Assembly: GCA_004009845.1 (NCBI GenBank)
Contig: RMBW01000006.1
Coordinates: forward strand, 248,001 to 312,000
DNA length: 64,000 bases
From: Davidsoniella eucalypti
Taxonomy: Eukaryota > Ascomycota > Sordariomycetes > Microascales > Ceratocystidaceae
Direction of reading: 5' to 3'
Positions within the stretch are counted from its first letter, which is position 1, and each line of letters opens with the position of its first letter. Position numbers and translations under genes: made by a program. Of this stretch, positions 34,412 to 46,771 are shown piece after piece. Below the pieces are notes generated by a model that had not been told where the DNA came from, ran no database searches, and was given only the letters and a program-made list of their open reading frames with translations.

Positions 34412-37400
34412 TCGCATCCGCTACTCCCCCAAGACATGCATTACAGATGTATCATACACTGGACTCTGCAGAACCGCTGGGAAGGGAGTACACTACCATA
34501 TATGATTGTATAACGGCAAAGCTACATGTATAGAATCATGTTGTTGCTCGGAAGAGGAATAGCCGGGCCAAAAGGAAAGGACCCGTCAGTCCAATCTCTC
34601 TCCCCTCCTCCCCTCCCTCGGACATTGTGAAACTCGACACTGAACTTCCATTCGTATTATCTTTCTTGGTGTTGTCGTCCAGGCGTAGGACGCAAGTGGC
34701 AGAAAAGCAACATGCCGGCTATAGTGGAAGGTCGGTTTTAATTATTGTTTTTTTTTTCTTCTAGAAGAGAGAATTTACTAATACATGGTAGGTATAAAGA
34801 AGAGCATTTTTTTTGTCGAGTACAGTATGGTGACGTCACTCGCTTACACTACTTCCTCAACCCCCCATTTAGCACTGCAATCGAAAAGTACACTTGTTTC
34901 TCATGACTTATTTGTCCGTTCGTTCGTTGGCTGGACTCGCCTTTGATTCAAACTCGGGCCTGTTTATGCGTCACGGTCTTTTGATCGAACTTTTTTTAAT
35001 ATTGTTTACCGAAAAAAGACAAGGCACTGTCGATAAAGATACTATTTATATATATATATAAAAAATTGAGAAAAAAAAACCACATATGGACGGTTCACCA
35101 AGAGCTAAGCGGAAACCTCGTAATGTAGAAAAATAAGTGCTTGCTAGTTATACTACACAAAGAGCCTAGGCAGGTTACATTTCTAGTATGCAGAAACTTC
35201 TCTATATCGAGTAGCGAGGGCCAAGGAAGAGGAGATAGGAATAATGAGTAATGAATAATATACACAGATAATGAATGCCCGTTCAAGTCAGCAGAGCAAG
35301 GCCTGAATACAAGTTTCTACCCGGTCATAGCCGGAAGCATGAGTCGTACCGAATATTATCCTGCAAACCCAAATAGAAACATGTAACGAGACGGAGAGAG
35401 ATATTTTCCTAGTACATACCATACTATGTACAGGTTCTATTGGGTGGGTTCTTTATATTCTATTATATGTAGAATGGAAGTATAGATACAACGATATAGT
35501 TAGTCTCAGATGTACTAGAGCCATAATACAACTATGCCTATACATATAGTTGTATTGTATCGTACTGTATTGTATGCAAGATATCAGGCCCATGATACAG
35601 GATGTTTTCGTATAGAAGAAGCAGGATGAACTATTCTCTTTAATAGAAGTTTTTTTTTCGGTCTTGAATTCTTTCGTTGGATTTCTAGACGGATTCAAAC
35701 CTGTCATCAAATAGTTGTAGTCTTGTCTTGTTCCTTTTTTTTCTTTTCTTTCCTTTACTTGGCCGGTAACATCAAGAAGTAAATAAAAAAAAAATGTTGA
35801 GAAGAACGTAAATATAACGGCAAGGCTTGTGATTCGCCAACGATATACATATTGGTTGAATTCCGGCAAGGCTGGAAGGATACTTGGATAGTTTCTGACC
35901 GCATCCACTAAAACGTTGTGCTCTATGAAAGCCGTCAAGTGCGACGTCGGGCTTGTCTTGATTTCAGCCCAAGGGTTGCTTCTTAATGCAGCCAGCCTTA
36001 TTCATCAAGCAACCTCGTCTTTATCTTTTTTTTTTTGCTCAACCTTGCCATTCATATTCTTCTCGTGATACATAAATATGAGGCTATGTTTTACATTCAC
36101 CGTATAAACTAGCAAATAAAGCAAGTCTTGTCATGCTAGCAGCACGACATGGGATATGCTCTTATCCCACTTACCCTTCTCTCCCCCCCTCTCGCTCTCT
36201 GATGGAAAGAGAAAGATACTTCCTAGCAGATGATACATGATGCTACCATGCATGTGCGTCTGCATCTACATATGCATCTTGTAGAAACAAGCCCAAATAC
36301 TGTGGCTACAAGGCTCCTGATACGACTCTAAGCTGTATGCTGCATGCTGCATGGGGGAGGGATGGCCAAGACGAAAGAAAAGAAAAAAGTGCAACTAAAC
36401 ATCGAAAGCTGTGAAGCTATGGCCATTAAATCACTGCAATTATGTGTGTGGAATGGCTCAGGTTTTACTTTTACTACATATCACTCACCACCTGTTATCC
36501 ATGTATTGGCTGTCGAGCAAACATCGGCTCTGCTACTAACAAGGCCTCCCCCATGGACTTCCATTCGCTTTTTTTGCTGCTTGGCTTGGATATATGACTT
36601 TGTCTACTTGTGGAGGCTGTTTGCTTGCTTGTCTCGGCAAATAACATGTTTCTTCTCATATTCTATTTAGTGCTATAGCTGTAGTATGTCTGTATAATGC
36701 AGGCCTGAGAAATCATGCATCCAGCCGCTCAGTAGCACTAGATGTATATTTGTATCTATTTAACATATGTTTATACTATGTTCAAGTACTTGTACTATGT
36801 ATAGTTGAATTATCGCCATCATCTGTGTCTTCACAACCCCAATATATCTAGAATCTCACCATATCTCACCACTTACTCCTCCCCCCTATCTCTTCCCCCT
36901 TCCACATCATCATCAACATGGAAATTTCCCCCTCCTTTGTCAGAGTTTGTTTGATACACGCATCTGTCCACTTGATGACCCCACTATCGAGACTCAGAAA
37001 CTGATTAAAAAACGGATTCCACGATTTTGCCTACTGTTGTAGCGTCCTCTTATGTCTCCCATATGTCGTCTTTGTTGTCTCGAGGGCCTGGGATCGGCGC
37101 TCCCTCTCAGATCATATCTAGTAGAGTGGAAACTTAGTACATGTAGAAAGGGACGAAGAAAATCCTTTATTTTCGTCTCTTGTGTTTATTCATTTTTTTA
37201 CTGTGAGCGGTTGTTTCGTCTAGCGGGGTCGGCCAGCCTCTTTCCTGTCTCTACTTCAACGAATGCAGATTTCATCCGGCCCTTTTCTTTCAAGAGCAAT
37301 CTCTGCATGTTTCCAATCGTGGCCAAAAGCCCCGACTGTGGTGCGAGCTATTCCCAGGCTGACTAGTTCGCCCCTCTCAAATATCAGTCTACATATCTGT

Positions 37401-40400
37401 ACATACATACAAGTAGTCAAGAGAGCCTCTTCTTCGTTAATCTACAGACAGGGTCGTCTGGCTTGTCTGATGTCTATGCAACATGTGAACGTGAACATCG
37501 CAGGTTCCCAATACATGGTCATGCACAAGTGTATGTACTTTATCCGCGACGCTTTGCATGGATTTGTTCGCAGGGACTTGGCTGCTGATACATAATGCAC
37601 ATACAATATATGTCCTGAAATCTTGGTGGGATGGCCTAGAACTTGAGAGTTCCCTGCCAGCGGTCCATTGGATATACAAGCAAGACATATAGCGTGCTAA
37701 CGGGTCACCAATACAGCTAATTATACTCATGCGCGCCAGCAAAGCCTCGCCCTCTTCCAGGCACTGCTTGCTTTCTTCTTTTTCCATTCTTCGTTCGGGT
37801 GACCTGATATGTGAGCCGAGCCACCCTGGCGGTAAATTTTACAACTTCGTTACGGACGGGAAAAAGTACGCCCAGCTCCCAACAGTAGTGGCAGTAAGTT
37901 GCTTGTTAGTTTTCGTCCTAGTGACTAGTGAGGCGGGCCCAACGACGCCATGACGCAGATACAATCATCACTACGCCATGTATTTTGCCTTCTTCATTGC
38001 TGTGCATTAACCCAAAATATCTTAGTTTGCTATGGATGCATATGTCGGCGTTCCACTTGTGTGTTTTTTTTTCTGGTTTTTTTTTTCTATTGATGGCTGG
38101 GAATTTGGCCCGCCTTCCCTTTCTTTTTTGTATCTCCTCAGCATCCCTTTGGCAGGCGTGCTCGTTTCGGGATATTCCTTCGCAAAGGTAACTGCAAGTA
38201 TATTCGTAGTATCTTCTTTTCTTTTCATACTACTGCAAGAGAAAAAAGGAAATGTCTCAAATTATCACTTTTTTTTCTCACTACATGACTTAACTCCACT
38301 AAACTCGATGCTTTTTTTTCATGTCGGTTGGTCCAGCCTATTCAGTATTTCCTTCATCCATCCGTCAGTTCGTTTCATGTGTTTTTTCAACCATAGTTGA
38401 GCTTTTTGTGGCTTGTTACTGCTACTAGTGTTTGTTTATCTATATACTTACTACTTACATTCACTTATTTACATGCCTTATCCTGCCAGTACAACAATTG
38501 AATTGAAATGAGGCGCTGCTGTTACCATATTCCATAACAATAAACAGTAAATTTCTAATTTAAATGATATTAAAAAAGACAATGTGCTGCTGCGACTTTG
38601 AATTGCTACATTTGGTTGCATTCTTTTTGGGCCAATTCTACATATCACGAGAGATGAAAAAAAAAATTAGGTAAACAAGCGCCGGCCGTTTTCTCCTAGC
38701 GATGTTTTTTTCTATGATTTCCATAATTCTACGAGGCGGTCTACTTTCTGCCAATATTAACAGCACGCAAATAACCAAGCAGCGTATCATAATTGCTCGA
38801 ATTTGAATATGCATTATACATATGTGCAGCGTAAGCCGGAGCGCTTATACTATTCGTGTCCTAACGTCTCATTCGCTTTTTGATATGTTGCCGTGCGAAT
38901 ACAAAAGGTGGCTTACAATGAGTATCACTATTTGCACTTTATATCCGCAGAATGGGTAGGTGCATATAAGCCCGTTCTTAATCAACAAGTCAATATGTGC
39001 TTACCCGCCGAGAGTTAGCGACGATAATTCCTATCAAGGCCGTCTTCACAAGCCCGCTGTATAGCCACTAGCATTTTACCTGATATACAAATGTCACTGT
39101 TAGAAATTACTATTTTTCTACTCAACGTTCCAGAATGCAAGGGTAATCCTGTTGTCGGAGAATACTGTATGAAAGTTTTGTAGCTGTCACTCCAACTTCG
39201 TATCTATCAATATGGAAGGAAAGATGTAGACTATTCGGTAACCCTTTTACATATGAACCCTATCTTGATAATATCTATATAGCAATATCAGTTTCATGAT
39301 ATTGCATGTGCACTATGCAAGTCATCACCGTGCTCTATATTTGTATATCAATATCAGACACATTAGCAGAACACATCATATGTACTCTAGGGCCATGAGT
39401 GCAGCCTACTAGTACTATCTTAGAAGTCAGCTATCATTGAAAAGATAGATACAATTATTATATCTTTCTCACTAGAGTCTTACAACTATGTCTTAGCTCT
39501 AGTCCTAATCAAGTATCATCATATGTCATGCTCATCTCGCAACAAAAGCGTTTCGAGGGTCTTCGACAGGTTCAAGTGTAAATTGGTTTAGATCAATAAA
39601 TGACTTTAGCCATCGATGGCAAAAATATAACATAAAATAAGGGAGCCTAAAACTATAGAAGGACTTCAAGACACGGGATATACGTCAGGTACATGTACAT
39701 ACATGTTACTCCAATAGAATACTATTTACAACAGGAATGGCCCTTGGGAACCAGTTCCAGGAACAAAACAGCATGTAGAAGCTACATATCATGTATTCAT
39801 GAACGAGTGAGATCAATGTTACAAAGCTAATTATATTAAAGGATATTGCTCCTATGCGATGTTTAGCATTGAGTTTACCGCCATCACGCGTCAGGAATTC
39901 CCGTTACCAAGAAAGTTAGAAAATATACATGGTCAGTTGCTCCATAGGAACTAGAACAGATATATCGTATAAACACGGCATAAACATCACATGTCCTCAT
40001 TTAGTGGCTATGACGATGATAGGTTATACTTCACCCACTCGTCCGAAAAGGGGATTATAGCCAATAAGCAAAATTAGTTGGAAAAAAAAAATTTAACGAC
40101 ATGTATCTTAGTGTAGAAATGGCGAAGAAAACGACGGTTCAGGTGAAATCACGATTATTATGATTAATCGTATGCTCACGTTAAAAGAAGAACCTTTGTA
40201 TGTCCTACTAAAATGTAACTTGTGACACAAAAGTTATGAACCAATTAACAATCAGCACAAACCCTCAAGGGTTAACTCCTGATTTAATTACAAGGCTCTA
40301 CATGTTATAAGGCCTAACCCGGAAATGCCATGTCCTGAACCCTGGTCCAAGTCGGGCCTAGCCTGGCCTGATTAGTATTTCCTCTATGTGTTTCTTATTT

Positions 40401-42293
40401 CGGAAAACAACATAGGTCAATATTTGGCCTGTGAGATGTAGAGTTCGCGCCTCGCAGCATGAAGAGACAAGGACGATAATTCTTATACTTGTTTGCTTAA
40501 GATAGGCTACTATCGTTTGTAAAAGATATGCGTTTACAAATACGATCTTCAACCTCTTGATTTTCGTTCTTTCGGTTGGTGCATTTACTGAGTTTTGAAG
40601 AGGCCTTCCGTTTTAAGAGAGATGGCCAAACTACAATACATATATTTATTATGCTAATTTTGGTAGTTATATCGTAACGGGATTTCTTGTTTTCTTACTT
40701 CCTATTTCTTCTTTCATGTTGTATCAAAAAAGGTAAGCAAACAAACCCTCAAAGAAGCAAGTGAACGATATTACTTCTTGAAGGGGACCAACATTTCATA
40801 TATGTAGAATTCTAGTGGTGGAATAAGATAAACAAAGGGGACAGATGGGTGTGTGTTTTAACAAGAGTGGTGTGAAAATCAAGGAATAAAGTCCTGGTTC
40901 CCATCTAGAAGTCAGAAATCAAATTACCATAGTTAATAATTTCATAAATATTCGGAAAAGATAAAGGTAACAAGGAAAAGAAAAGAAAACATAAAACAAT
41001 ACCCTGGAACTGAATCCTGGGGTGTTACTCTGATGAGCAAGCATTGTACAAAATAAAGCATTAACTAGTATTCACCAATATACAATATGATAATGCTAGT
41101 GTACTAGCATTACAAGATTTCTTTAATTGTACAAGCAAAAAAAAAAAAGTATATTACTAGTTTCAACTTTGAAGAGCCCATGATTATCCCACCGACCATC
41201 TCATTTTATTCACTCGAAACGTCCAAGCACAAGAAAACAAGTGAATTTTTTTTACTATCTTATTCTAGGCTTGAAACCCAAGACAGCAGAGTGGTTCATG
41301 GAAATGACCAAGCTATATCTCGGCCGCCCTAGGGTATTTGGTGTGCCGAGTTCACACCAACCCATCGTAATTTTATCTCTATCATGTATTTCTATTTTCT
41401 CTCAACTCAGATATGAAGAATATAGAGGAGAAAATATAATATCAAGAAAGCCTTCTTTTTCATAATTTATATATATTTTATTATCATTTTTAATATACAT
41501 ATTTTTATTATATATTGGGCTTAGGCTGCACGACCAGCTGAGAAACAACACGATTTGATATATTCCTGAGAACCATTCAAACAAGCAGAAAAACGCGCCG
41601 TAACCGAAACGAGCCAAAAAGAGAGAAGAAAAAAAAAGTATATACATGTAATAGGCTTTGGGTTCAACTGGGAGCTGGGATGTGCCTTTTCTGGTTCTGG
41701 TTCTAGTTTGGTATATAGCTATGCCTACAAAAAGTAATATATTTATTTGTTGGCCATCTAGTCGTCTGCATAAGCAGTTCAAGGTACTAAAAATCACATG
41801 GTAAATCAAGTTGATTTGGATGGACTCTGCTTGTGGCTTTATCGTTGTAGTGACGATGATGATTATACGGGTACTTGTTCGGTACTTTTAGTGACCAAAA
41901 AGATACAATATGATACACCGTAGCAGGTGTATATTTTTTATACCCTGTTACCTACTAAAGCAGATCTGGAAATGCTAGTAAAGTTTTGCTGTTATTCTTC
42001 ATTTTGCTGGAATAAATATGATAATGAACTCCGTGCAAATGAAACATCAAAACATTTCGGCTATGATTGATAGTTGCTCGACTAGGTTTTCCATCATATT
42101 TCTTTTTTATCTGTCACCCCTTGTTTTTTTTTTCGTTTTTTTTTTTTCCTTCTTAGTTGTGTACATGCATGTTGGATTGGATTAGCTGTTTGGCCTTAGG
42201 CTTCAATTCTTTTGGGATAAAACTCCATCATAGTCGAAGTGGGACTCTATACCAATTTTGAGGAGTATATAAGCGCGACTCGAAGAATCAAAA

Positions 42294-42335
42294 CATAATA
42301 TAATAATAATAAATAATAATAATATATGATGGGTT
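42294..42335 (+). repeat. (TAA)n-rich microsatellite
   Basis: Imperfect ATA/TAA repeat of roughly 35-40 nt in the gene-poor region. Confidence 0.8.
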
Positions 42336-45300
42336 GAAGGATGGGTTCCCAAATCTTGTTATTCAGTGAAGCCGAACCTCCGGTTCAGATACGATGGTTA
42401 ATGTAGATTTTCTTTTTTATTCTTACTTGGGTTCGTTATGATTGATACTTTTATCACAACTATTCTTGGCCTCCCCTATGACGCTATTATTTTCTAGCAG
42501 TAACTCAAAAAGAACATGTTCAACATCTCTTAACTAAAACAACGGCGTCATCTCGTATTTTCATTTTTAGTCTTTAGGAATATGAGCGCCGCAAACAGAA
42601 TCGTAAATTCATCATCAAACACAGGCAAAACTTTACAATCTAGCGAAAATAGGGTCTACACGGGGTTAATATATAGGGGGAGGCATAAGGAAAAAAAGAT
42701 TGTTGTTTCGCTATTCGTAAGGGTTGCGGACCCTTTGTTGTCAGCACAAAACCAATAATAATATCTTTGCGAGGGGGGAAATGTTACGTGATAAAAAAAT
42801 AAAAAAAAAAATAAAAAAAAGAATATATACATACATATTGATTAAATCACGTGTAGGAAGAGAAAAAAGACAAGAAGAAAAAAGTAATTCATTCAGTTTA
42901 TCCAACCATTTGGATAAAGGTGGTGTTAGAAAAGTTCATAAAGTCACTGCCACAATCAAGCGAAGAGGCGAAGGTGTCTTGTTGCAACGGAAATTGTCAT
43001 AATTACAGGCTTACCCCCAAATGACATCTTTAACCTTGTCTTTGATAATTCGTAAGTAGTTACATGAGCGACATGCACGTTCATGTACATATTCCCTCTA
43101 TTTCCGCAGTCAATATACGGGAACGGTACTTTACAAGTCAGCACTCGGTTGTATATATGTATTGAAGATCCTAAGAGAGAAAAATATACACTGACAGATA
43201 CTAAAGTAGCCAAATTTCAGCAAGTCTCTCCCCCAAAAGAGGCTACGGAATAAGCGGATAATTTGAAAGACTTGTGTAGTTGTACTTGGTGTACTAACTG
43301 TACAGATATGTACACACACCATGTTCATGTATATGTACCAAAAGTCAATCAAGTACAGCTTTCATTTCTTGTCTCTCAATTTCTCGTTTGCTTCCTTCGA
43401 AGGAGAGAATTCTTGCCCCAACAAGAAGTTGGGCGACTTGTAATTGAGATTGGGTATCGAAATTGGCATGTATGTACTAATACATGATGTATGTCTATGA
43501 TGGTCACTTGTTTCAACAAGTCGACAGAGCTGGTTGTGTTTATACATATGTATGGATCTGTAAGATGCTGTACTCTTCTAGAACGAGGTGAGTCGCTAAT
43601 CGCTCTGTTGTGCAGCTGAGGTTACGGCGTACTAAGAGTCCAAGAATTAGTGGATGGCTATGCTGGGCGGTAGGTGGATAGAATCTACTGTGATGGATAG
43701 CTATGTTGCGCAATTGCTTGTGTTCTGCGGGAAATAGCCCTAATATTAGTGGATAGGACAACACTAGATACATGTACATACATTTACACACAAGATAGGC
43801 CTTGGGCCCTACTAAATACAAACAAAGTAAAGCGTTGTAGTGATTTTTCCTGCTCGTATACTTTTTGACTCCTAACAAGGGCCCAATAATAGTGCAGTAC
43901 AGGGTTAAGTCGCCCGCTAGCTTTTTTTTTTCCATCTTTGTTTTCGTACTTGTAGAACCCTTTACTAACCGCTTGTAGCCAAGTTGGGCAGCGCTAGTTT
44001 AGCATACTTTAGCAGCTGGCCAGAGTTTCTTGTTCACCAAAATTGGACAACCTACGCAGCAAAAAAAAAAAGTCTGGAGTAACTAGTGCACTGGTGACCA
44101 CCGCTCATCCCGTAAAGAAAAAGAGGGAAAGACGAGAAAGAGAGCCTCGTCTAGGATAGGGTCACACCACAGTACTTTCCGGATCATGGATTATGGATTC
44201 TTGGATGACACTTCTTTGATTTTTGATTTTTTTCTCTCTTGTATTGCTTACTACTCCGGCCTCATCTCGTTCTCCACGACGGACCCACAGTTGTTGTGCT
44301 CTGCATCGCATCTCGGTCTTTACGGCTGCACGAGCACAGCAGAAGAGATACTATCTGTATATACAGACATACATAGCTGTGCTTATTTGTGTAGGCTGTA
44401 TATCGGTAGTAGAGTCTTGATAAATGGCCAAAAGGAACAAGACGGAAGGCACAACAACGCACAGCACATAAAACAAAGACAAGGGAAACAACAACAAAAA
44501 CACAACACAACACCGCACCGCACAGCACATACACAACAAACAATCGCCAGAAGGCAGCAAGCAGAATCCAGAGCAGTGCATTGCATTGCATTGCCGTGGT
44601 TAAAGTCAGTCATACACAGAGACACAGGCCTGAGTGGATTCTAGTGATGTGATTGATGGTGTTGATACTGCTGTACTGTTGCTGCGTACAGGCCATGGAG
44701 CTAGGGCCATCCGACAGGGAGTCCATCGATTAATAGCGTGTGTATTTATTGGTCACAAATACTAGTACAGCTAATTGCAGGTCACAGAGCACCGAAATTT
44801 GGCACCTCTGGAGAAGCACACAAAAAGATGGAAAGATGGATGAGGAGGAGATGGATGCAATGTATGTGCGCTTTGTCGCCCCTGGTCAACTTGGCTGGTC
44901 AAGGTCAGGCTAGGCCAGGCGAGGCCCCGGACCAGGTAAAGCCCATTCTCGCTTTTCTTCTCTCTTGTTTATGGTGGCCAGTCGCTGGTCGCTTTCTCCT
45001 TTCTGCCAAAAAAGTACATACACAGTCCAAAAATATATAATAAAAAAAGCGACTGGCGACCGCTGGGCCATGCGTCCCTGGTGAAAGAAAAAGATGTACA
45101 TATATCTGCGGCAAAACAGTATGCATGTACGGAGTGGAACTGAGCGAGAAAGAGGAAAAATAAAAAATAAGGAAATAAAAAATAAAACAACAGAAAAGCC
45201 CGCAGGACAAAAAAATAAACAATAAATGTAATTAAGCAACAGCACTAAAACAAGCTGCTTTCCTGCTTTCCTGATTGCCTGTTATTTTTCCTTGACTGTA

Positions 45301-46299
45301 CAGCTAGACGTCTTGCTACACATAATATTATTAGTTTACCCTCCATCGGTCCATTGACTGTTCTCTTTCTCTCTTCCTACAGCGCTGCCTCCCACTGTTC
45401 ATTATTTTCTTTTATATTTTGGCTTTTATCATCATTATTCCGAGACGTCTTCCTTTTTGTTCTTTCTCGACCTTTTCTATTCTCTTTCTTCCCTTTTCTT
45501 TCCCTTCTCTCCCATTCTCCAGCCACAAACTCTCTTACCCCCCCACGAGAATATCGAAGATCACAGCCGAGGCACCACCTTTCCTCGACATAACCTTCGG
45601 AGCCTCGCACCTCATTTGAGTCTTGCATTTCTGGCTTTTCCATGGGTTTTGTGTGTGCATCAAATCCTCCCTCACTCAGTTTCTCTCGTAGCAGAAAAAA
45701 CATTCAAGAATAACCCAAGCCCGCTGTAGCTTGCTATTCAGTTCTTTTCTCGAGATTTTTTCCCTTCTTTTTTTCCCACTTGACGCTTTGTATTCTACGT
45801 TCCTTTGTTCTTTCTTTTTTCTTCTTTCCTTCGTACTGTATCGAACTTGGAAACCAAAGTCCATGTCGTTTTCCTTCTAGACAAGTCATCTCTGGATAGC
45901 TAGCTTGAAATATTGGATTCTACGCCCAGACCGTGAATCTGCTACCTCCAGCCTTGTCGTCGTCACTGTCAACAACCCATCATCCAACAGCTTCACTGCC
46001 CTGATCTATCTGTACAAGTTATAGTAAAATCGACGTGTCGCACCCAAGCCAAATTCGATACCTCAAGTCTTGATTTGCTTGTGAAAAAGTTTTGCTTGCT
46101 TCTATTCTTTCTTACCGCCAGTGTTTCTGCTTTCACACGCGTTCTTTCGAACGACCCTCGCCAAATCAGCCCTAATCTACCGCTTCAGTTCTGGCGACAT
46201 ACGCTCTTCGATATATATCGACTTATCACGCTCGCCGCTATATTGATTAAACTCCATCTTTTGCATCACCTTAACTGGCTGTACTGCATCACTTGATAG

Positions 46300-46385
46300 G
46301 TATGCTTACCCACTCGTTCGGCGTTCTATGTCATCACTAGCCGCGGACGTTCCAATGCTAACGTAAATATGAAGTTGGCTTTTAG
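46300..46385 (+). other. 5'UTR intron of the cyclin gene
   Basis: GGTATGC donor at 46300, a canonical TGCTAAC branch site at about 46356-46362 and a CTTTTAG acceptor ending at 46385 define an 86-nt intron, 387 nt upstream of the cyclin ATG. No coding frame crosses it, so it belongs to the leader. This supports a spliced, long 5'UTR. Confidence 0.6.
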
Positions 46386-46771
46386 TTGTATTGTTTGAGA
46401 ATATCTATTGTATACTTAAACCAGATCTATCGATTCATACTCCTTTTGAACCACCTACTTATACGACAACACTCGATATCGCTCTGCACATTACCATTAC
46501 ATCTTTCTGATATTGTGCTTATTCGCGAGAAGATTCGACCGCCACCAACTCCAAAAAACTCAAGTACCAACACCTTAGTTTCATGGCTGTATAAAGGCTC
46601 CCAAGCGAAAGTAGCTTCATCACTGTCCGTTTCAAGCATAGTTTTACGTTTTCGAGCCTCTACGTTCAAAAATCCTCTATAAACCGTAAATTTAGACAAT
46701 ATAGTCTAAAAATCTTGACTCGACTAAATTTGAACATCGCCTTTCGCCCCCTCACCCACCAACCGCCCATC

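Larger units (their letters stand above)
30029..46771. other. 16.7-kb gene-poor, AT-rich region upstream of the cyclin gene
   Basis: No coding sequence here can be supported. The open frames present are short (the longest about 160 codons), compositionally random or low-complexity, and lack spliceable partners that build a recognisable domain. Visible structure consists of homopyrimidine tracts (31081-31152, 32625-32659, 33640-33800), a 13-C run, a small 11-bp tandem repeat (34374-34411), AT and TAA microsatellites, and recurring TGTACATA motifs. I saw no tRNA, transposon protein or satellite array. About 1.4 kb before the cyclin ATG (from about 45,370) becomes strongly pyrimidine-rich, fitting a long mRNA leader. 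The rest could be regulatory DNA, a long non-coding RNA, or a decayed insertion; the sequence does not decide between these. Confidence 0.6.

Noticed and set aside
35453..35938. 161-codon open frame on the minus strand in the gene-poor block
   Set aside because: The starting region shows no recognisable domain, the second half is simple Tyr/Ser/Ile-rich sequence from AT-rich repeats, and there are no splice partners; looks like chance.
44186..44644. 152-codon frame on the plus strand, with other overlapping frames on both strands
   Set aside because: Gln/His-rich tail comes from CAACA-type simple sequence, and overlapping frames on several strands point to compositional bias rather than coding.
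46075..46296. Signal-peptide-like frame (73 codons) in the cyclin leader
   Set aside because: It lacks an ATG at its beginning and ends at the 5'UTR intron; hydrophobicity follows from pyrimidine-rich sequence.
30029..46771. Centromere or RIP-inactivated transposon cluster
   Set aside because: No repeat proteins, no extreme TA enrichment and no long duplicated segments were seen by eye; a quantitative RIP index would be needed to revisit this.
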